Origin: Puniceicoccus vermicola | GTDB taxonomy: Bacteria; Verrucomicrobiota; Verrucomicrobiia; Opitutales; Puniceicoccaceae | Reading direction: 5' to 3' | DNA: 33,945 bases | NCBI RefSeq assembly: GCF_014230055.1 | Contig: NZ_JACHVA010000111.1 | Coordinates: 1-33,945, forward strand | Shown here: in pieces, positions 16,566 to 26,200 of the stretch | How positions within the stretch are numbered: the first letter of the stretch is position 1 | Layout of the letters: the number at the start of each line of letters is the position of its first letter | Position numbers and translations under genes: made by a program | Notes under the pieces: model-generated | Told to the model about the DNA's origin: nothing | The model's database searches: none | What the model saw: the letters and a program-made list of their open reading frames with translations, nothing else

Positions 16566-17522
16566 TTATTGCTCGTTGAGGATGGGCAGGATGTGTTCCA
16601 ATAGAACGAGCGTTCCGTTTTCGAGAGCCAGTTTACCGGCGATGGCTTCCGCGACATCGACAGCCACGGAGACCTGTCGATCGGCCAGCAAAAGTTTTCC
16701 TTCTTCGACCGAAACGACCTCCACCTCAATACGGCTGCGGCAGGAAACCAATCCACCGCGCCGTCCCGCCATTTCACTAAATGCCTCCCCTGTGATCGCG
16801 ATGTCTGCCGGAGAGGTGGACGCATCCTGATTGATCACTTCGAACCCGAGAGCGATTAGCACCTTCTTCATCTCGGTCTCCACGGCGGGATCAATTACCT
16901 GCATGCGGATGTGTTCTTCCACGACATCTACCGAGACTGAGGGAAGATCGCCCGACGGCACGAGTCCGCGAAATCTTTCCAGCATTTCCTCATACGATTC
17001 CACATCGGCAACCAGAACGTCCGCATTCTCTCCCACCGAGTTGTTCAGTTTCTCACCGAGCTCCCCTATCGCTGGCTCCAGGGCGCCGATTTTTTCGAAA
17101 GAAACTTTCTCGGCAATCACTCGGCCGGTTTCGGCACTGATGATACGGGCTACGATAAAAAACCGGTTGCCAGCTTCGAACATGCGCCCGGTTACCAAGA
17201 CTTGCGCTCCGGTAAGTTGGCCCACCGCCGCAGCCGTTTGGGCGCTCACGTTACCGGCCAGGCCAAGCTCTTGTTCAGCAAAAATAGCATCCAACTGTTC
17301 GCGCTCCACGAGAAACAGGTTTTCGGAGCCCGAAAGATCGGCATAGAGCAAAGCCGAGATCTCCGATCCGCGGTCGCCGGGAATCCCCTCGGAGACCTCA
17401 AAATCAAAAACAGCGGCGGTAAGCGGACTTTGAGTCGAGGCACCCACCGCTGCCTGAGAGTGAAACACCAAGCCGATGACGAAGAGGAAAATGAAAGAAA
17501 CAGGGGAAAAATACGATTTCAT
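16566..17522 (-). CDS. Exported CsgG-like protein
   Basis: A 318-aa protein with a signal peptide (FIFLFVIGLVFHSQAAVGA, cleavage about residue 27) and no lipobox Cys, unlike CsgG proper, which is a lipoprotein. The CsgG/LpoB/FlgO-type domain is visible at about residues 34-145: a first strand LTAAVFDFEV, the element LFLVEREQLDAIFAEQELGL, then AVGQLTGAQVLVTGRMFEAGNRFFIVARIISAETGRV. This V-(D/E)-R-x-x-L...EQ signature also occurs twice in each of the three giant proteins nearby. The C-terminal part (about 195-305) forms a second alpha/beta unit containing IALGFEVINQD and ADIAITGEAFSEMAGRRGG. The start overlaps the stop of the upstream gene by ATGA, so the two proteins are made together. A periplasmic or outer-membrane-associated role is inferred; curli export is not implied. 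Confidence 0.75.
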   Translation of the reverse strand: MKSYFSPVSFIFLFVIGLVFHSQAAVGASTQSPLTAAVFDFEVSEGIPGDRGSEISALLYADLSGSENLFLVEREQLDAIFAEQELGLAGNVSAQTAAAVGQLTGAQVLVTGRMFEAGNRFFIVARIISAETGRVIAEKVSFEKIGALEPAIGELGEKLNNSVGENADVLVADVESYEEMLERFRGLVPSGDLPSVSVDVVEEHIRMQVIDPAVETEMKKVLIALGFEVINQDASTSPADIAITGEAFSEMAGRRGGLVSCRSRIEVEVVSVEEGKLLLADRQVSVAVDVAEAIAGKLALENGTLVLLEHILPILNEQ

Positions 17523-18391
17523 GGGACGAGATCAGAGGTTATGGGTTGGACTAGGTAAAGAAGGGTTTTCTGGGCAAAAGGGTCCGTCTGAAGATCTTCG
17601 AGGAGCGGCAAAGTAATCTTCGTCGCCTTGTCTCCAGAACGAGCCGGAGGATAGATTCCTGGCATCAACGCGTCCGGTGGGGCAAACCACAACCAACGGG
17701 CGTCACGGGTTGCACTCCCCGGAGGAACCGTTCCCTCATAAAATACCACGCCTCCAGTCTCCGCGGATGAACCTCCGTCGAACGGAATATCCCAAACGGT
17801 GAAAAACTCCCGGATCCTCGGCGCCTCGCCCTCGACCCGAAACCGGGATGCCTTGGCGGCGCTCCGAAGGGCGGTGATCAAGCCGTCTTCCCCTTCTGGA
17901 TCCGGAAAAACATATCCCGCGATCGTTGCGACCGAGGTTTCGGGATCCGCCCCATCGGTGCGAGTGGCCAAAAAGCGGACAATGACCTTACTCTCCCGCT
18001 CCACTTTGGGGAGTTTTACTACGGCCTCGATACTCTGAGACGAAGATTCCGCGAAACTCACCTCCTCAACCACCACTTGGCGGCCTGCAATCGGCGCTGC
18101 CGAGTTTCCCGAAACTTGCAGCCACTCCGCTTCCAACTTCCAGATCCCTCCCTGCGGACTCTCCATCCGCAGAGGCACCATGATCTCTTCCTCCGCAAAA
18201 CCGCAGACTCCCGTCGCAAAGAAATCCCTACGATCCGGACTCTGCCCCCGTAGTTCAATCGAGGCCTTTTCCGCCTTGCCCAAGAAGGGGATCGCGCAAA
18301 GAAAAGAAGCCCAAAAAACCGCCCTTAGTGGGAGAGAAAGTCCGGCACTGGGGAGAGTTGGAGATTTTGCTGGGCTACGCACGAGCTTCAT
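17519..18391 (-). CDS. Exported protein of unknown function, coupled to the CsgG-like protein
   Basis: A 290-aa protein with an N-terminal signal (PLRAVFWASFLCAIPFLGKA, after a basic stretch). The mature part reads as two beta-sandwich-like halves: EIMVPLRMESPQGGIWKLEAEWLQVSG then VVKLPKVERESKVIVRFLAT, and later REFFTVWDIPFDGG, GVVFYEGTVPPG and ARWLWFAPPDALMPGIY. No catalytic motif is recognised. It ends in LLYLVQPITSDLVP with its stop overlapping the ATG of the CsgG-like gene. That four-base overlap strongly suggests the two products act together, for example as partner proteins in the periplasm. The start is ATG 18391, about 90 bases after the first giant gene. Confidence 0.65.
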   Translation of the reverse strand: MKLVRSPAKSPTLPSAGLSLPLRAVFWASFLCAIPFLGKAEKASIELRGQSPDRRDFFATGVCGFAEEEIMVPLRMESPQGGIWKLEAEWLQVSGNSAAPIAGRQVVVEEVSFAESSSQSIEAVVKLPKVERESKVIVRFLATRTDGADPETSVATIAGYVFPDPEGEDGLITALRSAAKASRFRVEGEAPRIREFFTVWDIPFDGGSSAETGGVVFYEGTVPPGSATRDARWLWFAPPDALMPGIYPPARSGDKATKITLPLLEDLQTDPFAQKTLLYLVQPITSDLVP

Positions 18392-18481
18392 TTCAGGGAT
18401 ATAGATAATTCTGCTCCAAAATCTGACTCATTGAAAGCCCAAAAACGAATTCCTCATGATTTAATCCGAATTCGAAATCCG

Positions 18482-21400
18482 CTATTCGGAAGGCTCGACA
18501 AGGGGAAAATGGTGGTCCCATGCGTGTTCCATGATCGCTTCCATTTCCTCCGCAGTGTAGATCGTGAAGCCAAGTGGTGAGTAAAAGAGAACGGCGCCGT
18601 TCTCGCTGACCTTGACCCCCTCCCGTGACGGGTCGGGTGATCGAATCCAGCGGTTCAGGTTTTCCCATTCATCTGGAAGTGGCTCCATGGACTCGGGATA
18701 GTAGGGAAAAGGAATTTCGAACTGGTGTTCTTCGGTAAAGTTTGAGCGGAGGCGCTGTTGTTCGGCAAGGATCTCCGGAGGTGTCCGATAGGCTCTGATC
18801 AAATACTGACCGGAACTCTTGTCGTACCTGGGCTTCAAATAAGTCACTCCTTCGAAGCTGAAACTACCATGACGCTCTCCGCCGCGATTTTCTCTCGCAG
18901 TTTGGATCTCTTCGCGATTGGCCCGACGCCACTCTCCTGTGTTCAAGTTGATGATTTGCCGTAAACCGATCAGAAACTCATCGTTTTCAAGTGATCGAAT
19001 TACAGGCATGTGCGGATCGCCACCCCGCTGGTCGAGAGGAGAGACTGGCGGGACCCGGCGGGTGTCGACCAAGACCCGCTCTTCACCAGAGGCGAGATTA
19101 TAATGCTTAACGACTTCATATCTGGAACCACTTACCGACATCCCGGCTTCTCCCTGATCGACGGTCTGGTCCTGATTCTTTATTAGTGAAAAGACCAGAT
19201 GATCTCCCATCAATGCGGGGGCGTTTCCGTATTGCGGCACACCTTCAAACTTCAATACCTCCCATGATTTCTCAATGCGGTCGTAGATGGCATACCAGGT
19301 TAGCTTCGACGAAATAACTTCAGCCACTATACGCTCTGGAGAGACCACCATTTTTTTCACGAATTTTCCTTTGAGCTCGGGGGGAGGCCGAAGGAGTTGT
19401 TGAAACTTTCCACTGGCATCGAATTGAAGCAAATCGCCAGAATTCAGAACGACCCAAAGCGATTGATCATAATTGCCGAAGTAGGTAGCCTGCGCGTGGT
19501 AGTGACGCGGATTGTCAATGGCTTCTGGAAATTCGAGTGCGGGGATAAAAAAGTCAGCATCCCGGATATAAGGATGAACCGAAAGTTCCACTTCCACTAT
19601 AGAAGAGTCCATTTCGCGGCGCTCCACTTCCTCAAACAGGGAATTGAAAAGACTTGGCCCCCATCCTGTAGGAACCCCCATGCTGAGAAGGCTGCTCTCG
19701 AGCTGATCCGAAAGAGTGGTATCAGCAATTGTCTCTCTCATTTCCGTGCGAATCTCTTCCGCCTGTTCTCGTAGAGAAATCATTGTATCCTGAGAGAGGG
19801 CTCGGGCATGGCTTTCCGGTACCAGTTCATGAGGCGGCCTCCGACGGGGTTGTGTCCCCTGAACCGATTGGATCTTTTGCCAGTGATCGGCCAAGCGCTG
19901 CAACCGAGATCCCATGATGGCTTCATCTCTTTTGAGGCCCTCAGCATCCGTCGCTATCTCCGGGAGCAAGAATCTCTTATCGTCAAATCGGATGCCTGGT
20001 TCCCCTTCGGGCAAGATCTCGTCGGGAAGCGAAAAGGTAACGTCTCGTGGGGGCTGAAGCCTGTTGAAGGTATCATACGATAGTACCGAGAATTCGAGCA
20101 AGCCGGGGATTGCCAGGCTCGGAGTCGGTCGGGAAGTGGTAAAATATCCGAAATCTCCGATGTATTCCCTCAATCTCTGTTCCGCCTCTAGCCCTTCCAT
20201 AAGGGAACGCCACTGTTCCATTTGCTCTTCTGGATTCCTCTTGTCTATCGCAAGTCGGTTTACCGGCATGGCAATATGGTTCGCCAGAAGTCGAACGTTT
20301 GCGAATTGACTCTCTCGCATCTCGTTCAGAGACCGATGCCAAAAGTTTTCGGCGTAGGCGGATACTCGCCAGCCATCTTCGTTTTCGTAGATATACTGCA
20401 GTGTATTGAAGAATGCATAGGAGATGTTCTCCATTTCAGGTCGGTGGATCTGCTCGAGGATTTTTTTTCGCTCGCGAATGGCTTCGGCCTCATCGTCCGT
20501 CCAGTAGGGAATCGAACGATAGCGCATCGTCAGAAGTTCACCTCGAAGAATCGGGAGATCGATCTCCCCGGCCCATTGAATCGCTTCATTGGTCAATGAG
20601 TTCAGGCGAGCACGCAACGACTCAATTTGATGTCCATGTTTGTCCCGATCAGAAAGCGGAGTGAGTAATTCGAGAACAGAGTTTGCGATGTAGAAGATCA
20701 GATTGATGCTGTTCAGTTCACCGATGTCGTCCTGAATATTGGTTCGGTTCGACTGTATATAGTCCTCAATCTGATCGAGCAGCATGTGGGCAATATCGAT
20801 AAGCCTCTCCACTTCAGCGTCGTAAGCGAATCGAGAGAGCGACAATGGGGGCCATGCGAGAAACTCCATTCGACCGGGAACTTCGGACTGATCCTGAATC
20901 TCGCGAATCTGTTGCAATATATCTGTGCCGGATTGGATGATCGCTTGCCGAATTCGGGAACTCCGAACGCCGAGAGCGTAGGCTGTGCGCAACGAAGCCA
21001 GCGCGTACGTATGCAGACCCGCGCGACTCGCCTCCAGTCCCCTTTGAAGAAAAATCTGCCCTTCGATATCGGCCGCGTCGGGATCCATTGGAGTCAGAGA
21101 CTTTTCAAGAATCGCGGCTGCAGCCGCATCAATCAACGACCCGGGATCCGAAGAATCTCCCACAAGTGTGGTTCTTTCTTCTTCCTTCCCCGTTCCACGC
21201 TGCAGGCGGAGCCTCAGAACCCACTCGCCCGATTCGTTTCCCGGCTCCAATGAGCCGTCAACAATCCAGGCTGAGCGGTAGAATTCGGCGGCCTCTTGGG
21301 TCAGGCCCTGTTCGAGCTGGAGGCGTTGCAATTCGTGGCGATCCAAAAGAAACACGCCCGGCTCGCCCCCGAGCCGGTAACCGAGAGCCAGAGTCAACTG

Positions 21401-22936
21401 GTCGGCGACCCTCGCCAGCCCGCTCGATCCAGTGGTGCCAATTCGTGGGATGGAGATAAGGGTGGCCTCCTCCGGATCGATCTGGAAGCGATGGAGATTG
21501 CCGAGGATGCCATAGGCCGCTACTTCGTCGATCCAGGCATTGAAATCGCCTCCACCGGTGTAGTAATGGGTCGAGAGGATGAGTCCGGTGGATGTGGAGA
21601 CCACGCGCACTTCGTAATGATTGCCCAATGAGCGCAGATAAAGCAGTGCGTCAGCGCCCACTAAGGAGCCAATGCGATTGGTGCTGCCCGTGGACAATCT
21701 AGATTCAAGCAACCGCTCATCCACCAATTTTTGCAGCTGCCTACGATCAACTAGATCGATGGCGGTCTCCTCGGATAGTCGGGCCTCCAGTAATGCGGTC
21801 GACTCCTCCAATCCTGCACTCTGTTGGATGATGGCGACACGCAAGCTGGAGTCCTCCGCTTGGGTTTCAGACCTCTGAACAGAAGGGCGGAAGGCATTTA
21901 GAAGTGTGCCCAGCTCCCGGGAGTATGAATCGGGGTTATGGGCCTCGGCCTCCCCGGCGGAGCCCGCAAGTTGACGAAAAGGCTCTAGGCGAAGAAACTC
22001 ATAGGGCTCGGGTCGCTTGGATCCAGCAGCAAGCAACCGATCGTAGATGGCTTTGTTCCCCAGTGCATCGGCCCAAAGGATGGCGGCATCATTGTCCGCT
22101 TTTGGATCAACACCAGCTTCCAGCAAACGTTCCACCATGGGAAGATTGTGAGTCATAACCGCAGAGACCAAGGGGCGTCCCAAGTCGAAGCGATGTCGAC
22201 TTAAAAATGCTCCTTTAGCCACGTCTAGATCCAGACTAAAACCCCGTTCGATCAGCTTTTTTAGAGCTTTTTGATTATCGTAATAGACCGCAATTGTGAC
22301 GGCCGATGGGTGGATCGCACCCCAATTTTTTTGCAGAAGAAAATTAACCATTTCATGATTATGCTCAATGATGGCTTGTTCCAGATTCACGGCGTACATG
22401 CTTCGAATTTGTGGGAGAAGGCCAATCTCTGCGCAGTATTCCAAAAGCTCAGGCTCCGCCCGCGAAATATAAACGGCCCATGGGCTCCAGAAACGGTTGT
22501 TCGCTATGTATCCTTTCAGCTGTTCCGAACTCCCACGAATGTACGCTTGCAGAGTTTCCAAATCGCTCTGGAGCGCAGCCCCGAAATCCTCATCTAGCAG
22601 GTGACTCCCGTCACTGCCTTTCTCCCAGTCGTACCCTTGGTCGGCAAGAAGTTCCACAATCTCGGGCTGCTTGGCACTGATGGCATGCCACATCAGGGTA
22701 CGTCTGTCTCCATCAATTTGATCCACCGGAATCCCCTTCTCCAGCCCGGCGATCACTCCTTCAGCATCGCCGAGCCGAACGGCATAGATCAGATCGATGA
22801 AATCATCTTCCGTGATTTCTTCGGAGGCAGCGGCAGTGAAAGACTGCAGTGCGGCACACAGTAGCAGAAGTCGCTTCAGTAGACTCAATATCTTCGAAAC
22901 AGAGTTTGAAACATGCAGAGAGGTGGCCGGATACAT
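18482..22936 (-). CDS. Giant exported ankyrin / double CsgG-like / TPR / propeller protein, copy 1
   Basis: A 1484-aa protein from ATG 22936. The frame is open to 23083, but alignment with copy 3 and the position of the signal peptide (SKILSLLKRLLLLCAALQSF, cleavage near TAAA-SEE) favour 22936. Domains in order: degenerate ankyrin repeats, about 42-316 (DGDRRTLMWHAISAKQPEIV, AAILWADALGNKAIYDRLLA); a CsgG-like domain, about 355-450 (LRVAIIQQS, IDLVDRRQLQKLVDERLL, GADALLYL); a second, about 480-600 (LISIPRIGTTGSSGL, VFLLDRHELQRLQLEQGL, WIVDGSL); a TPR-like helix pair, about 617-650 (FLQRGLEASRAGLHTYALAS); a long helical region with HELVPESHAR; then a beta-rich, propeller-like end with RRVPPVSPLD at about 1293 and GFTIYTAEEMEAIMEHAWD. 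It is expected to lie in the periplasm or outside the cell. It is about half identical by eye to copy 3 and more distant from copy 2. Confidence 0.78.
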   Translation of the reverse strand: MYPATSLHVSNSVSKILSLLKRLLLLCAALQSFTAAASEEITEDDFIDLIYAVRLGDAEGVIAGLEKGIPVDQIDGDRRTLMWHAISAKQPEIVELLADQGYDWEKGSDGSHLLDEDFGAALQSDLETLQAYIRGSSEQLKGYIANNRFWSPWAVYISRAEPELLEYCAEIGLLPQIRSMYAVNLEQAIIEHNHEMVNFLLQKNWGAIHPSAVTIAVYYDNQKALKKLIERGFSLDLDVAKGAFLSRHRFDLGRPLVSAVMTHNLPMVERLLEAGVDPKADNDAAILWADALGNKAIYDRLLAAGSKRPEPYEFLRLEPFRQLAGSAGEAEAHNPDSYSRELGTLLNAFRPSVQRSETQAEDSSLRVAIIQQSAGLEESTALLEARLSEETAIDLVDRRQLQKLVDERLLESRLSTGSTNRIGSLVGADALLYLRSLGNHYEVRVVSTSTGLILSTHYYTGGGDFNAWIDEVAAYGILGNLHRFQIDPEEATLISIPRIGTTGSSGLARVADQLTLALGYRLGGEPGVFLLDRHELQRLQLEQGLTQEAAEFYRSAWIVDGSLEPGNESGEWVLRLRLQRGTGKEEERTTLVGDSSDPGSLIDAAAAAILEKSLTPMDPDAADIEGQIFLQRGLEASRAGLHTYALASLRTAYALGVRSSRIRQAIIQSGTDILQQIREIQDQSEVPGRMEFLAWPPLSLSRFAYDAEVERLIDIAHMLLDQIEDYIQSNRTNIQDDIGELNSINLIFYIANSVLELLTPLSDRDKHGHQIESLRARLNSLTNEAIQWAGEIDLPILRGELLTMRYRSIPYWTDDEAEAIRERKKILEQIHRPEMENISYAFFNTLQYIYENEDGWRVSAYAENFWHRSLNEMRESQFANVRLLANHIAMPVNRLAIDKRNPEEQMEQWRSLMEGLEAEQRLREYIGDFGYFTTSRPTPSLAIPGLLEFSVLSYDTFNRLQPPRDVTFSLPDEILPEGEPGIRFDDKRFLLPEIATDAEGLKRDEAIMGSRLQRLADHWQKIQSVQGTQPRRRPPHELVPESHARALSQDTMISLREQAEEIRTEMRETIADTTLSDQLESSLLSMGVPTGWGPSLFNSLFEEVERREMDSSIVEVELSVHPYIRDADFFIPALEFPEAIDNPRHYHAQATYFGNYDQSLWVVLNSGDLLQFDASGKFQQLLRPPPELKGKFVKKMVVSPERIVAEVISSKLTWYAIYDRIEKSWEVLKFEGVPQYGNAPALMGDHLVFSLIKNQDQTVDQGEAGMSVSGSRYEVVKHYNLASGEERVLVDTRRVPPVSPLDQRGGDPHMPVIRSLENDEFLIGLRQIINLNTGEWRRANREEIQTARENRGGERHGSFSFEGVTYLKPRYDKSSGQYLIRAYRTPPEILAEQQRLRSNFTEEHQFEIPFPYYPESMEPLPDEWENLNRWIRSPDPSREGVKVSENGAVLFYSPLGFTIYTAEEMEAIMEHAWDHHFPLVEPSE

Positions 22937-23218
22937 GAGGGCACGGAGAGGATACCGAATAACCCTACAGCACTTGGTTTTTCGCGCAAGCTCCATATTT
23001 GGATCGAAATTGAACTGGCAAAACATGGCCAATTTCCTACAACGAATAAGATAGAGCAGCCAAAATTGCATGCAGTTACCCAATCTTCTCTAGTTTCCCC
23101 CTTTCGAAACCGTTGAGGAAACTCTACCGCTCTGTCAGCGAACCTTTTCAGGCATCTCGACCCGAAGCTAGAATCACCCCCGAAACCACTCCAAGCGCTC
23201 CCTGGAAGACCGAAAAAC
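22937..23218. promoter_or_regulatory. Divergent intergenic region between giant genes 1 and 2
   Basis: About 280 bases between the proposed divergent starts, so both promoters should be here. I see no unambiguous -35/-10 pair. A ggaag (23204-23208) precedes the copy 2 ATG at suitable distance. The stretch gcacggagag next to the copy 1 start contains one unit of the CACGGAG repeat found at 15.3 kb. Confidence 0.4.
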
Positions 23219-26200
23219 ATGATTCGAAAACCATCCGTTCGGTCGCATTCCGCTCGACCACCTCACTTCAAAGGGTTCGCGAAGATCCTTTTTGCCGTGG
23301 TCGCCTCCCTCTCGCCCATCTGCCTAACGGCAGAATCCAATTTGCCATCGCCCCGCCAGGTCCATATCGACTTTCTAGAAGGGATTATGTCCGGCGATAT
23401 CGCAGCCATGCAACGCGCCTTCGCTGCCGGAGCAACCCTTGAAGATGCCAGCGAATTCGGCGGAAAACCACCGATCTCTTACGCCATCCAATATAATCAA
23501 ATCGAGGCCCTCCGTTGGCTGCTCGAAAATGGTGCGGATGTTGAAACTTTCTGTTATTCTCCAAATCCTCAAGACTCCCTATTGAATCGCGTCTCGCCAC
23601 TCACGCTGGCGATCACCCTGCAACGCCAAGAGATCATTCAAGAACTCCTCCGGCAGGATGCCTCGATCAAAGCGATTGAAGGCAGCACCCGATCCCCCGC
23701 TCATGCGGCTCTCGCGGTCGGAGGTCCCCAACTCCTCCAGCAGCTCGAACAACTGGGGGTCAACTGGAAGGCGCCCCTCAGCGATAGAAGGCATCCATTG
23801 ATGTGGGCGATCCTCAATAACAATGTCGAAGCGATCGAATTTCTAGTCGACGGCATAGCCGATCCCAACGCACCCCTGAACAACGGGAATTTTCCTCTCG
23901 CCGAGGCCGCCGCGATCGGGAACCCCGATGCGCTGCACGTCCTCCTCGATCATGGTGCCGATCCCAATGCCGTTAGCAAAAACAAGCCGATGATCCGATA
24001 CGCACAACCTCTTCCTCATACCGCCCTCATCAACGCAATCCGGCGTAACAGCCAAGCCTGCGTCGAAGTTCTCCTCCAAGCCGGAGCAGATCCCCAGGCC
24101 CTCGACAACGCCGCGATTAAATGGGCCGACCTCCTCGGCCATCAAAACATCTACGAACTCCTCCTCAAAAACGGTGCACCGAAGCCCGCGCCCTACGCAT
24201 TCCTCGACCTTCCCCAGTTCCGCGGCGTCGAGCGCGCCTCCGCGCGTCGGAAAAGCTCCTCCGCCAATCGGCCCCTCTTATCCGCCATTACCCGCACTCC
24301 GGAAGGATCCCCTCTCACCCCGGAGGAGCCTGTCACTCTTGCCGTCATCACGCGTTCCGACGGCACCGAAGAAGTCGCCGAACTTCTAGGCGTCGGGCTC
24401 TCTGAAGTTCCCGGAATCAACCTCGTCGAGCGAGAAGAACTGCGGTTGCTCAACAGGGAACAAGTCATCTCGAAAAGCACATTTTTCGATCCTTCCACCG
24501 CTGCCCGGAGCGGCCAACTGGAGGGAGCCGATGCCGCGGTGTTCCTCACCCGCACCGCCGATGCTATTGAGCTGCGCACCGTTGCCGCATCCTCCGGCCT
24601 CGTCCTCCACAACACAACTCTCTCCACCTCCGCATTCAACGAGGAAACCGTCCAACAGCTCGTGCGCTCCGTTGCACATGCCACCCACCGCCTATCCGAC
24701 GACCTCTCCGAGCAACTCCTCGTCTCCCTGCCGAACCTCATTCCATCCCGCAGCACGCCCGAGGGTGACCGACTGACCCGGCGAATCTCCTCCGGCCTCG
24801 CCATGGTCCTCGGTGCCCAACCCAATCTCCACGTCCTCGATCGCAGCGAATTGCAACGTCTTTCGCTGGAAAAAGGCCTCAATTCCGATGTCGCCGAATT
24901 CTTCCAAAGTGGTCTCGTAATCGATGGCGGGCTCGAATTCGCGGTGGACGGCACCGATAGCCTCATTCTGAACCTGCGCGCCAGGTCGCTCGATGGCACG
25001 GAGATCGCATCGACTTCAACCCCCGGACTCATGTCCGGTCCCAGTAAACTCGTCATCGAAGCGACCTCCTCCCTGCTGACCCAATTGAGAAACACGGATC
25101 CTGTCGTCACTGGCGACACTTCCGAGGCCTCCGCGTATTTTGCACAAGCCCGCACCGCATTCGACAGTCATATTTGGTCAGAGGCCCATGCCCTGCTGCA
25201 AGCCGCCGAGGGATTGGGGCAAACCGGCGATGATTTTCTCAAGTTTCGCATCCTCACCATTTGCAAACTCTTCCAATCCGACCTTCGGAACGTCCAGAGA
25301 TGGCAAAACGAGACGGGGAAGTCAGAACTCGATATTCTTGTCCGCTGCGCGCCGCTGGAGTTTCTTCCCGATCCATTCATCTCCCGTCAGTCAGGAGACT
25401 ACCTCGAATTGGCTCTCGAACTCCTCGACCTGTCCGCACCGATCATTTACAGCGACAAAAAACCTACACCTACCGAACAAATATTCTGGGGATATCTACC
25501 GGAAGTCTTCGAATCCGCCAACACCCCGCTGGAGCTCATGCTCTCACTCTCCGATCAACAAGCCTACCCCGAGGAGATCGCCGAACTGCGCAGCAAGCTT
25601 CTCCATCAAACCGAAGTTGTCATCCAGAAGGCCGAAGACTGGCAATTCACCCAAGTCTACTGCAGGCTCATCCTTCTCCGCGCCCGCCTCCTTCGCTACT
25701 GGATCACGGATGAAAACGAGGTTATCGAGCAAACACTACAAACGGTAGCTGAAGCCCACGAACTCGCCCCGCCCTACATCCTGCACACATTGATCAATGA
25801 GATCGTCGGCGAAGGCTACCTCTTCTATTTTCCGCGCCTCATTGGGAGCCGCATCAGCACATTTAACGGTCGGCTCGCCGCCGCTCTCGCTACCAGCGAC
25901 TATCCCCACGCTCGCTGGCAGGGTGCGACAAAAATGCTGAAATGGGATCGAGGCTTCAAAAATCATCTTCGCTGGACCGAAATCATCGCAGATTTCTTTG
26001 ACGAACTATACGTCTACGACCCATCACCCGAAGGTCTTCTTCTCTTCGACGAGCCGTATCTTCTTCAGTCCGCCGATTACGACGCCAGCAAACCCCCGAG
26101 GTCAGACGAACCATGGTATCAACACCCCCCCGATACCATGCACCATTACCAACCTATATTTTATCATGTGCACCCCGATCCCGACTCAAACCGATCCAAA

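Noticed and set aside
22937-23083. Upstream extension of giant gene 1 (49 extra codons)
   Set aside because: Copy 3 starts at the equivalent of 22936, and the extension would bury the signal peptide behind about 65 residues.
24193-25155. A 320-codon open frame on the minus strand inside giant gene 2
   Set aside because: It lies wholly antisense to a well-supported gene, is Arg/Ser-rich as expected from reverse-reading GC-rich codons, and shows no family resemblance.
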